Assembly: GCA_900538385.1 (NCBI GenBank)
Contig: UWSO01000011.1
Location: forward strand, 1-58,262
Direction: 5' to 3'
Source: an uncultured Porphyromonas sp.
GTDB lineage: Bacteria; Bacteroidota; Bacteroidia; Bacteroidales; Porphyromonadaceae
DNA: 58,262 nt
Made by a program: the position numbers and the translations under genes. The notes under the pieces were generated by a model. The model saw nothing but the letters and a program-made list of their open reading frames with translations, ran no database searches and had not been told where the DNA came from. Positions 7,396 to 17,400 of this stretch are shown here, in pieces (the first letter of the stretch is position 1; the number at the start of each line of letters is the position of its first letter).

Positions 7396-8667
7396 TCCAA
7401 TCTCTATCTATACAACATCGGTCAGATCGTGACTCGTCCAGGCTCTACCGCACAGCACGGCGCTGAGGCGATGCGCCAGATCGGAGTCATCGAGGGACCA
7501 GCCGCCATCATCGTACGACAAGGCAAGATAGCCTTCGTCGGAACCATGCAAGAAGCTGAGCAAGTAGACCACACCGACTGCGTCGCTTATGACGCTCAGG
7601 GCGGGTGCGTCTTGCCAGGCTTCGTCGACAGTCACACCCACCTCATCTTCGGGGGGTACCGTGAGGACGAGTTCCAGTGGCGACTAGCTGGTGACAGCTA
7701 TATGAGCATCATGGAGCGTGGTGGGGGTATAGCCAACACGATGAAGGCTACCCGCAGCGCAACGGCTGAGGAGCTTACCCAGCGTGCCTCTGCACATCTA
7801 GATGCGATGCTATCTATGGGTGTCACGACCGTTGAGGCTAAGAGTGGCTACGGTATGGAGCTTGACACAGAGATCAAGCAGCTAGAGGTCATTCGGACGC
7901 TACAGAAGCAGCACCCGATAGACCTTTACCCCACCTTCATGGGAGCTCACGATACCCCGCCCGAGTACAAAGGACGCTCCACAGACTTCATTCACTACCT
8001 CTGTGACACAGTCATGCCAGTAGTCGTAGAGCGAGGCTTGGCAGAGTGCTGTGACATCTTTACTGAGAAAGGAGTCTTCGATCACGAGCAGACACGCATC
8101 CTCTTGACTCGTGCTAAGGAGCTGGGACTCAAGGTCAAGATGCATGCCGACGAGATCGTCTCTTTCGGCGGTGCTGAGCTAGCAGCCGAGCTAGGATGTC
8201 TCTCTGCTGATCACTTGCTACAGATATCTGACAAAGGTATTCAAGCATTGGCTCAGAGCGACACGGTGGCTACCTGCCTCCCCTGTACCGCCTTCAGCCT
8301 AGGCGAGGAGTATGCGCCAGCACGTCGTATGATCGATGCGGGTTGTGCTGTAGCCGTTGCTTCCGATCTCAACCCAGGAAGCTGCTTCAGCTCCTCCATT
8401 CCGCTGATGTTTGCTCTGGCAACCATCTATATGGGTATGACTGTCGAGGAAGCCGTCACAGCACTCACGCTCAATGGTGCTGCCGCCATCGGTCGTGCTG
8501 ATCAGATAGGTAGCATCGAGGTAGGCAAGGCGGGTGACCTAGCGTTGCTACGCTTCCCCTCGTACAAGTTCCTCTCTTATCACTTTGGTGTCAACCTCGT
8601 ACGAGCCACCATCAAGGCGGGTACCGTTTACGAAAACAAACTCGTGACCCCCACACCCAGCGTTTAG
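7393..8667 (+). CDS. hutI: Imidazolonepropionase
   Basis: 424-aa amidohydrolase-fold metalloenzyme that opens 4-imidazolone-5-propionate to N-formimino-L-glutamate. Family markers are the metal-binding VDSHTHLIFGGYREDEF near residue 75, AKSGYGME, KMHADEI with a metal-ligand histidine, and ASDLNPGS. The length is normal. The start codon is formed by the last unit of the heptamer array, so the ribosome-binding region has been replaced by repeat sequence. No purine-rich Shine-Dalgarno is visible, which could alter its translation or couple it to the gene upstream. Confidence 0.97.
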   Translation: MSNLYLYNIGQIVTRPGSTAQHGAEAMRQIGVIEGPAAIIVRQGKIAFVGTMQEAEQVDHTDCVAYDAQGGCVLPGFVDSHTHLIFGGYREDEFQWRLAGDSYMSIMERGGGIANTMKATRSATAEELTQRASAHLDAMLSMGVTTVEAKSGYGMELDTEIKQLEVIRTLQKQHPIDLYPTFMGAHDTPPEYKGRSTDFIHYLCDTVMPVVVERGLAECCDIFTEKGVFDHEQTRILLTRAKELGLKVKMHADEIVSFGGAELAAELGCLSADHLLQISDKGIQALAQSDTVATCLPCTAFSLGEEYAPARRMIDAGCAVAVASDLNPGSCFSSSIPLMFALATIYMGMTVEEAVTALTLNGAAAIGRADQIGSIEVGKAGDLALLRFPSYKFLSYHFGVNLVRATIKAGTVYENKLVTPTPSV

Positions 8668-8727
8668 TCTTCTAGCAGGGCTAGTCGCTACCCAATTAAT
8701 TAACTAACAAACAATCTCAATCATTCT

Positions 8728-9363
8728 ATGAATAATAGTCTAACAGACTTGACCGTCAAGGGGTTTCTTGACACTACCGCAGGCAAAGATCCTGTACCTG
8801 GAGGCGGTAGCATCTCAGCACTTTGTGGTTCCATCGCAGCCGCTCTCACGGAGATGGTTGCAGGACTCACCATTGGCAAAAAGAAGTATGCCGAAGTCGA
8901 GGAGCAGATGAAGCAACTCGTTGAGCGTGTGCAAGAGATCCGTCAGCAGTTGATCCTCGATGTAGATCGTGATAGCGAAGCTTACAACGTTGTCTTTGCT
9001 GCATTCCAAATGCCCAAAGATACTGACGAGCAGAAGGCTGCACGCTCTGCCCAGATTCAAGAGGCTACCAAGATTGCTGCCAACGTTCCCATGGAGGTCG
9101 CTCGCCGTGTCTACAGCCTGCTAAGTGATATCGAGGAGGTTGTCTCCAATGGTAACCAAAACGCCGTCACCGATGGCTGCGTCGCTATGATGTCCGCACG
9201 CAATGCGATCATCGGCGCACTCTTTAACGTTCGCATTAACCTAACCTCCATCAAGGACGAGCAGTACGTCGCAGACATGACCGCAGAGGCTGATCGTCTC
9301 GAGCGTGAGGTGATCGAGCGTGAGGCTAAGGTCATAGAGTATACTAAGGAAGCTTGCAAATAG
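8728..9363 (+). CDS. fchA: Formimidoyltetrahydrofolate cyclodeaminase
   Basis: 211 aa. The start LTDLTVKGFLDTTAGKDPVPGGGSISA is the hallmark of the cyclodeaminase family (FTCD_C). Helical segments follow, with VNGNQNAVTDGCVAMMSARNAI-like blocks. It converts 5-formimino-THF to 5,10-methenyl-THF and ammonia, completing the route begun by the separate transferase FtcD. It lies 60 bp after hutI and 6 bp before hutH, so it is part of the same operon. Confidence 0.95.
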   Translation: MNNSLTDLTVKGFLDTTAGKDPVPGGGSISALCGSIAAALTEMVAGLTIGKKKYAEVEEQMKQLVERVQEIRQQLILDVDRDSEAYNVVFAAFQMPKDTDEQKAARSAQIQEATKIAANVPMEVARRVYSLLSDIEEVVSNGNQNAVTDGCVAMMSARNAIIGALFNVRINLTSIKDEQYVADMTAEADRLEREVIEREAKVIEYTKEACK

Positions 9364-9369
9364 AGAAAC

Positions 9370-10869
9370 ATGTCAGCACGTAAATCATTCGCCATCGGCA
9401 GCGAGCAGCTCACCATCGAGCTATGCCGAGAGTATCTAGAGAACCACTTCGAGCTAACCCTCTCACCAGATGCTGTCAAGCGTATCGAGCACTGTCGCAA
9501 CTATCTAGACCGCAAGGTCGAGGAGGTCGACAAGCCCATCTACGGTGTCACCACGGGCTTTGGCTCACTCTGTAACCGCACGATCTCTCCCGATCAGCTC
9601 ACTAAGCTTCAGGAAAATATCGTCAAGAGCCACGCTTGTAGCTGTGGTGACGAGGTCGCAGCCCCCATCATTCGCCTCATGCTTCTCTTGAAGGCTCATG
9701 CCCTACAGATCGGTAACAGTGGCGTACAGGTAGAGACCGTACAGCGCATCGTTGACATGCTCAATGCTGATGTCCTACCCGTCGTCTATGACCGCGGTTC
9801 GCTAGGTGCTTCAGGTGACTTAGCTCCTCTGGCCAACCTCTTCCTCCCGCTCATCGGTTACGGCGAGGTACGCTACAAGGGTGAGAAGCTTCCCTCCTGC
9901 GAGGTCCTCGGCAAGTTTGGCTGGAAGCCTATCAAGCTCAAGAGCAAAGAGGGTCTAGCCCTGCTCAATGGTACTCAGTTCATGAGCTCACACGGTGTCT
10001 ACGCCCTCATACAGGCAGAGCGCCTCAAGCTAGCTGCCGACTGGTGTGCAGCACTCTCTCTAGAGGCATTCGCTGGACTAGACGCTCCCTACGACGATCG
10101 TCTGCACCAGATACGTCCACACCAGGGACAGATACAGGTTGCAGCCCACATGCGTGAGCTACTCAAGGGCAGCGAGATGATTGCTAAGCCCAAACCACAG
10201 GTTCAGGATCCATACAGCTTCCGCTGCGTGCCACAGGTACACGGAGCTTCGCGTGACGCTATCGCCTACGTGCGCAGTGTCGTCGAGACTGAGATCAACT
10301 CTGTTACGGACAATCCAACTGTCTTCCCTGATGACGATATGGTCGTATCAGGTGGTAACTTCCATGGTCAGCCTCTAGCGATCGTCTATGACTTCCTCGC
10401 TATAGCACTCGCTGAGCTAGGCAATATCTCAGAGCGTCGTGTCGCTCAGCTCATCCTTGGGCTACGCGACCTGCCTGAGTTCCTCGTTGCCAACCCTGGA
10501 CTCAACAGTGGCTTCATGATCCCGCAGTATGCCGCAGCTTCTATGGTCAGCCAAAACAAGATGTACTGCCACTCAGCAGCTAGCGATAGCATCGTCTCCA
10601 GCAATGGTCAGGAGGATCACGTTTCTATGGGAGCCAACGCAGCAACGAAGCTGATGCCACTCATCGCCAACCTTTATCGTCTCTTCGGCATCGAGCTACT
10701 CAATGCAGCTCAGGCGATCGAGTTCCGTCGTCCTATGAAGACATCGGAGCGTCTTGAGGGATTCCTCGCTAGTTTCCGCAAGGTATGTCCTCGTGTCGAG
10801 GATGACGTCGTCATGTACGAGCAGATGAACAAGGCTGAGGAGCTCATCAAGACTTTCCCCTTTGAATAA
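9370..10869 (+). CDS. hutH: Histidine ammonia-lyase
   Basis: 499 aa. The Ala-Ser-Gly triad that cyclises into the MIO electrophile is at residues 147-149 in RGSLGASGDLAPLA. Other conserved blocks are YGVTTGFGSL, LNGTQFMSSHG, QDPYSFRC and TDNPTVF. It deaminates L-histidine to urocanate, the first step of the pathway. It is the last gene of the operon and is followed by a good terminator at 10929. Urocanate hydratase (hutU), needed between HutH and HutI, is not in the window. Confidence 0.97.
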   Translation: MSARKSFAIGSEQLTIELCREYLENHFELTLSPDAVKRIEHCRNYLDRKVEEVDKPIYGVTTGFGSLCNRTISPDQLTKLQENIVKSHACSCGDEVAAPIIRLMLLLKAHALQIGNSGVQVETVQRIVDMLNADVLPVVYDRGSLGASGDLAPLANLFLPLIGYGEVRYKGEKLPSCEVLGKFGWKPIKLKSKEGLALLNGTQFMSSHGVYALIQAERLKLAADWCAALSLEAFAGLDAPYDDRLHQIRPHQGQIQVAAHMRELLKGSEMIAKPKPQVQDPYSFRCVPQVHGASRDAIAYVRSVVETEINSVTDNPTVFPDDDMVVSGGNFHGQPLAIVYDFLAIALAELGNISERRVAQLILGLRDLPEFLVANPGLNSGFMIPQYAAASMVSQNKMYCHSAASDSIVSSNGQEDHVSMGANAATKLMPLIANLYRLFGIELLNAAQAIEFRRPMKTSERLEGFLASFRKVCPRVEDDVVMYEQMNKAEELIKTFPFE

Positions 10870-10928
10870 GATACCTTTATAAGGAATAGGGGAGAGACCC
10901 TTCGTCCACTCCACACTACAAACTAAGC

Positions 10929-10967
10929 GTGAGCGTGTTGACCTCCATAGTCAGCACGCTCACTTTG
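10929..10967 (+). terminator. Intrinsic terminator of the hut operon
   Basis: GTGAGCGTGTTGAC pairs with GTCAGCACGCTCAC (14-bp stem with one G-U), with a 7-nt loop and a short TTTGT tail. It lies 60 bp after the hutH stop. Confidence 0.8.
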
Positions 10968-11330
10968 TATGACATGTCCGTCATTATTGCTGTCCAGTAA
11001 AAGCTTTTTGAGGGGGAATCGAGTAGATCGTTCTGCAGAAGTGAGCTAATCATCAGTACCGCTTGGGCGAAACTGGAGTTTCCTAGGTAAGAAACTGGAG
11101 TTTCATACGAAGGAAACTATAGATTGGTCGAAATAGGGTAGTCAGGAAGTATTGCTATCCGATAGTTTTTCAGCAGAAGAAGAGTCTTTTGCTCAAGGGG
11201 GGCTTGGAAAGCAAAAATAGAAAGCTCAACCGCTTCAATTCTATGGTTCAGACTCCTTGGTATGCTCTTTCTGACTTTTATCGGACAGCAATAAAACTTT
11301 TATCGGACAGCAATAGTCCGTCATACAAAG
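10963..11330. mobile_element. Candidate MITE-like element with imperfect terminal inverted repeats
   Basis: The ends match as CTTTGTATGAC (10963-10973) and GTCATACAAAG (11320-11330). The similarity extends inward: ATTGCTGTCC and TAAAAG after the left end pair with the GGACAGCAAT and CTTTTA blocks before the right end, giving about 40 bp of imperfect inverted repeat. The right end contains the CTTTTATCGGACAGCAATA segment twice in tandem. The interior (about 290 bp) has no convincing gene but contains the GAAAC palindrome array. A target-site duplication was not identified. It fills most of the 570-bp gap between hutH and the surface protein gene. Confidence 0.5.
11069..11118. repeat. Array E: GAAACTGGAGTTTC palindromes at 22-bp period
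   Basis: Perfect copies of the 14-bp palindrome GAAACTGGAGTTTC start at 11069 and 11091, and a half-site GAAACT starts at 11113, so the spacing is exactly 22 bp. This is the same period as arrays A-D, but with a different core. It lies inside the candidate MITE-like element. Confidence 0.8.
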
Positions 11331-11332
11331 CA

Positions 11333-11368
11333 GTAGCCCCACCCGGCACGATGACCGAGTGGGGCTAC
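11333..11368 (-). terminator. Terminator of the giant surface-protein operon
   Basis: GTAGCCCCAC and GTGGGGCTAC form a perfect 10-bp stem with a 16-nt loop, 70 bp after the stop of the minus-strand 2446-aa gene. Confidence 0.7.
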
Positions 11369-11437
11369 GCATGTTGTGAAGCTCAGGCTCCGCTTGTCAG
11401 AGGATGCTCTCCATCGGAGCCTGTAGCTGTGAAGTTG

Positions 11438-14400
11438 CTAGAGGATCAGTCGGAAGGTGCGTACCTCGCCTGGCTTGTGGGCTGCGACGACGTAAATACC
11501 GGACTGTAGTTGCTCAGCGATGAGCTGCTCAGGCTCAGTGATCTGGTAGTGACCTACCTGAGCACCGCTAGCTGTGTAGAGCTCGACGGTCGCACCCTGT
11601 AGACCCATCACGAGGATACCCTCGGGGGTAGCTATGACACGTGCGGTCTCGCCGTCGATAGCGTCGATAGCCGTAGCCTGTGGGGTGACGATGATGAGCT
11701 GCTCAGAGCAGAGTCTCGTCTCGCCCTGACGCGCTGTGATGGTCACACGGTAAGCGGTCTGCTCGCTGAGATCAACGAACGGTAGCGTGATGCGACCATC
11801 TTGTAGCGTGGGCGGACCCTGGAGTGGTGAGAGTTCGCCTAGTGGCGAGCCGTCAGCAGCGATGCTGATGATATCGACAGCCTTAGTATTACCCTCCTTG
11901 TCGACCTTAGCCAGCTCGACCATATAGCTCTCAGCCTTGTCAATCGTAGCAAAGGAGATGGAGAAGCTCTGAGCCTGCAGTGAGCCTGCGACGAGCTTAG
12001 CATCTAGCTTACCATCGATAGCCTGAGTCGTGAAGGTGGTCTTACCCTGAGCGACCGTCTGCAGAGCGGGCATGATGGTCGCCTCGACGGTGACCTCATA
12101 GCGTGTACCCATCTGTAGCCCCTCGAGGGTGGTGTAGACGTAACCGTCACGAAGCTCTAGCGAGCGGAGCTGCTGCGTAGGATCGAGGCGCATCGTCTGC
12201 GTCGCACTAGCGTCAGCACCTACGGGGCGATAGCTTACGGTGTAGCTCACCTGCGTGGGGAGTGCCTGCCAGCGTACCTGCGCTGTGGTCTCGGTCGTTG
12301 CCATCACCTCGAGCGCTATCTGCTCCTTGGCGGGCTTTGCAGAGGCATCCTGCTTGATGTGCAGGTTATCCATAGCAAAGTAGCTAGGCGCATAGCTGTC
12401 GCTCGACAGGATGGAGAACTTGAGCGTCTTGACCTCGCCGAGAGAGGAGAGGTCGACCCACTTCCAGTCGTTGACCACTTCGCGCTTCTTATTGCGATAG
12501 TCGATGAGTGGTACCTCAACCTTCTTACCATTGTCAGCCGTGATGGTCACGATAAAGAAGCTACCCTCCTCAAAGGCGGGACGACCGAAGTTCTTGTCGC
12601 CCTTGGTAGCAAAGCTCTTGACCCAGGCCGTGTTCGTCAGATAGACACCCTCGAGCTGAGCCTTGCGGTCGCTATCAGGCATGACCGTGACGATAGGGTT
12701 GTAGGTACCCCATGCAGGATTGTCACCTGGGCAGTAAGCCACGGCATACTGCTTGGACTTACCCTCCAGCTCCTGACCACCACCGACGACGTTGTTGTAT
12801 TGTTGCGTCAAGTCGCCCGTGTAGGTCGTATCAGCACTAGCTGCTAGGGCAAAGCCGCTCCAGCTATTCCACTCAGCATTGTAGCTGTTGGAGAAAGCAA
12901 ACGAACCGCTACCGAAGGGAGCCTTCTGATTGTAAGGCTCTTCGCTAGCGAGTGGCTCCTCCTCAAAGGTTGCCACCATCGGCTCGCCGTGTAGTCCATT
13001 GACGTAGACATAGACGCTCTCGGTGACTTGGCTACCAGCAGCGTCGGTCACAGTGACACTGTAGCGTGTCGTCTGCGTAGGTGCTACGGAGACCGTCTGC
13101 AGTGAGTCGCCTTGTGACCACTCGTAGCTATAAGGAGCCACGCCACGGATTACCTCAGCCGTCAGCTGAGCCTGCTGCCCGAGATTGATGCTTACAGGAG
13201 CGATAGCGAGCTGCATGGCGAGGGCATCGCCGTTGTAGTCGTCGAGCCATAGCTTACCACGGCTCTCGAGAGTCACCTCACGGATGTCGCCTCTCTGAGC
13301 GAGGTCTACGTATGCCCACTCCTGCTCAGTAGCGGGGAGCGTGATACGCGTACCGCCATCGATGCGCATATAGACGGGGCGGTCAGCCATGAGCGAGAAG
13401 CCTCGCTGTGGTATCTTGCTCTTAGAGTTGGTCACGGTGATGGTCACCTTATCGCCCGCCATCTCAGCAATCTGGTTGAGTGAGCGGGTGAAGTCCTCGA
13501 CGACCTTGACTCCTGCGAAGCTATTGGTTCCTGAGTAGACGACATCACCCTCTATGGTGCGGTTGTCCTTCTCAAAGGTAGCCACTCGAGTAGGCATATA
13601 GCTGGTAGTAAAGGTGAAGAGGAGCTCAGGCTCGGCATCCTTATTATTGAGCGTACCGTGGAGGAGTCCATAGACCTCATAAGTGGTCTCAGGCTCTAGC
13701 CCCATGATGGTAAACTCAGTCGCACGCTTGCCAAGAGCAGTGAAGTGTCTGCCCTTGTCTCGTATCATCGCAGCGTCTGGAGCTGTCGTAGCCTCCTCGC
13801 CCTTTGCAGTCGTCATCAGGTAGACGTCGGTCATCTGATCTGGCTCGACAGAAATCGTAGCGGACTGATGTAGCGCACGAACTACCTGCTTGTTGATGAG
13901 CTTGGGAGCCTCGTCACTTACATTAGGATCCTGCTCGTAAGCACCGACAGTCGGATGCTCATTGTCACGAGCTGTGCCAATGATGTCCGTTGTGACAGCA
14001 GCGTGCGGAGCACCCTGTGGCAGTACGGTCATATCCTTCGGGTAGAGTACCTTGTCAGAGACGAAGGCTACCTCTACGACCTTGGATGCTGTGCTCTTTG
14101 TCGCCTCCTGATAGTTTGTTGCGTCGTACTTCTTACCCTTAGCGGTGATCAGTACGCCCTTGCTGTCAGAGGTGTAGAGCGCATTGCGGTCGCAAGTGAG
14201 CTGCTCATTGGGGAGAGGTTGATTGCTAAAGAGGATGCCTCCACCGTCTCGGTTCTGCAGGATGTTGTCAGAGAGCTGAGACGAAGAGATATCGCCGTTG
14301 AGCATAAGGAGTGCTGTACTCTTACCGTCACGAGCTAAAGCGGTGTTGAAGACAAAGTTCAGTCCCGTCACCTTGCTAGCTGTAAAAGCACGGCTAGTAG

Positions 14401-17400
14401 CAGAGCCACGCGTGATGCGTATCACATTGTTAGCAACGAGTAGCCCCTCGCCCTGCACCTCACGAACGCTGATGCCGATAAGGTTGCTGAGTTTAGAAGC
14501 TTCAGGCTGTGTCAAGTCAAAGTCGTTGCCGAAGACCTTAGCATCCGTGTGGAAGGTCGCATCGATACCGATGTACTCCCTCTGGGGAGCGATCTGCTGT
14601 ACCATCTCGTTGCCCTCGATAAGAACCTCGGAGGCACGTGTGACGTAGATAGCCTTACCGCTATGGTCTACGAAGCGGTTGTTGCGTACCGTATAGCCCT
14701 TACCCACGGGGTTGGCGACGGTCGTTGTACCACCTATCTGTAGAGCGATATGTCCACCCTCAAAGAGCGAGTTTTCGACCACAACGTCACAGCTCTGTGC
14801 GTGAGGATTGCTAGCTCCCTCTATCTTGACAAGGTGCGGAGACATGTTGTAGCCAGTATTGCTGGTGTTCTTGGTGTAGACATAGCAATTGTCCATCGTG
14901 AAGTGCGATGAGTTCTCCTGAACGTAGATCATCGTTGGGAAGCCGAGGTCTGTCGAGTGGATCGTCATATTGCGCAGCGTCACGTAGGGGGTATTGCGTA
15001 CGGTCATCACACCATAGTAACGTCTGTAGGCGTTGTCCCCAGTAGGCTTGTCATAGCCATTGGCAGAGAGAACGACCTCGTCACGACTGTTGCCGAGACC
15101 AACGATGGTGATGCTGTTCTTGGCAGAAGCTCCAGGGACACGCTCTAGGAGGACTGCCTCGGGATACTCACCTGGCTCGACCTCAACGGTGACAGCACCA
15201 GAGACACCCTGCTTGGTCAGATCCTTAGCGGCGGCAGCTAAGCTTTTGTAAGTAGCTGCACTGCTAGAGCCAACACGGAGTGTGCCTTGGAGTCCGCCTT
15301 GACGCGTCTTCGTGTCAAAGGGCTTCTCCTGCGTCACATCGTGCTTGGTACCTCCGATGGTCACACTCTTGGCAGAGACTGAGATAGGTGTACCTGCCTT
15401 GAGATCGCCAGCGAGCTGAGCCTTGACCCAGTAGTACTGCGTGCGTGGTAGCGTCAGTGTATCGGCGGGGTCAAGCTTAAAGATGACATCCGTCTGCGTA
15501 GCTAGTGGCTTGACAGTCGCTATCAGATGAGCTTCGTCAAACTCTTTGATGGCTCCTGTAGCGTAGAGTGCGAGCTCTTCGATGCCTTCGCTAGAAATCT
15601 CTAGCTGTAGCTTCTCGAGGGTCGTCTTGCCCTTCTCTCCAGCGGTGGTTAGGTCGATGCGTACAGCAGGCAGTGAGCTACCCGAGAGTACGCCCTGCTT
15701 GTCTGCGGGGAGAGCCGTGGCGGAGACCTTCTCGACAAAGAGGTCGCGAGGCTTGACGCTCTCTACACGAGCAGCCCAACCGTAAGCATAGGTGTTTGAA
15801 CCCTTGTAGTAGACCGTCAGCGAGCCGTCCTGCTCTTGTGAGATGAAGGTTCTGACGCCAGTCTGCTTGAGCATATTGTTGTCTCCCGTGGAGAGTAGCT
15901 TGTTCTCATCCGTGTGGTCACGACCAGAGTAGATGCCGAAGGTGGCACTTCTTAAAGCTATTGTATCGATCGTGAGGGTTATCACCTCGCCCTTATGGGC
16001 TGGGAGGAAGGTCACGTACGATCCTGTGTTCTTGAGCGTATTGCCATTGGGACCGCCCTCATCGTAATAGGATAGCGGTGTGGTGACGGTCACCACCTTG
16101 TTGTCGTCCGAGGCTGGGTGGTTGAAGATGTTGACCAGCTTGTACGACCCCTTAGGATCAGCGTTACGAACGGCAACAGGCTTACCAGCGACCGTTAGCT
16201 TGGCGATAGCCACGTCTATACTGTCAGCTGCTGGAGCATCCTTGCGGATGTCTAGTGCGAGGATGTAGTTATTGGCAAACTCCCTCAGCGTGCCGTACTT
16301 CTGCAACGAGTCAGTCGGTAGGTCGACGCTTTGCATCGTTGGCTCCACCTGAGCAGCAGCGATGAGCTTATTCGCATCGAGCGTACCCTCGGCCGTAGTG
16401 GCGTAGAGAGCTACGCGCTCGATCTGAGGAGCGCCACCCTTGAGGTCTACGGTGAGACCGTCCATGTGGATAGGCTTGCGGTCTCCAGTCGTATGGAGGT
16501 CAAGAGCTAAGACTGCATTCCTCTCAGAGCCGACAGCGATGAAGGGTAGCTCAATCTGCTTTGCAGTGGCTGAGTCCACCTTCATGTCCTGTGGCAGGTA
16601 CTGCTTGACCTGACCACGCCAGCCTAGCGAGCCTGAAGCGCCTTTAGCGTCAAAGACGAAGGTCAAAGACTTCTGCGTAGAGCGAATGTAGTCGGCTGGC
16701 TTCGTCTTGTAGGAATCCTTGTCGTGCTTTAGTTCAAAGAGCAAAGGAGCTGTGGCATCCTCGCCGTCATAGATCCGAAGCGTAGGATAGCTACCTCCAT
16801 AAGGGTAATAGTAGAAGTCCCACTCATTGATATCTAGCTGGATGACGTTGTCTGGAGCGATAGCCTCAAAGGTGACGCTACGCTCGCCCGCGTCGGTGTC
16901 ATATCCCGTGGTGAGATGGTGCTTGAGCTGAGGCGTAAAGTCCCAAGGCTCGAACACCTTGATATGATGCTTACCGAGAGTGAGCACCATCTTATTCATT
17001 ACCTCTAGAGCCTCCGTTCGGGTGCGCTCCTGCTCGGGTAGCGTCTTCTCGCCTGCTGAGAGGTGGATCTTGTCTATGGAGAGGTTGACCTTATTGCCCT
17101 TGTGAGCAGTCTCCTGGAGGTCTACGACTAGGTAGAAGTGGTTAGCGCCCTCGCGCAATGCTTGAGGCGTGGGGAGCGTGGCGGTGAGTGCCTCGGCAAA
17201 GTCCCAGCGAGCGATCTCCTTAGCCTTCGTAAAGTCATCTACGATAGGGCTGTAGTAGAGAGCCACCTGCGCTACGTCTGTCTTCTTGCTGATAGAACTT
17301 AGGTCTAGCCGCTGCAGTGTGACAGGGTCTTTGGTTCCCTTAGCAACGAGCGTGAAAGCAACCATACCAACCTGCTTGACGCTTGCATTGATGGGCATCG

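Noticed and set aside
11189..11509. Plus-strand open reading frame of 106 aa between hutH and the giant gene
   Set aside because: Runs through the inverted-repeat element, the terminator hairpin and the antisense of the giant gene; no ribosome-binding site or family resemblance.
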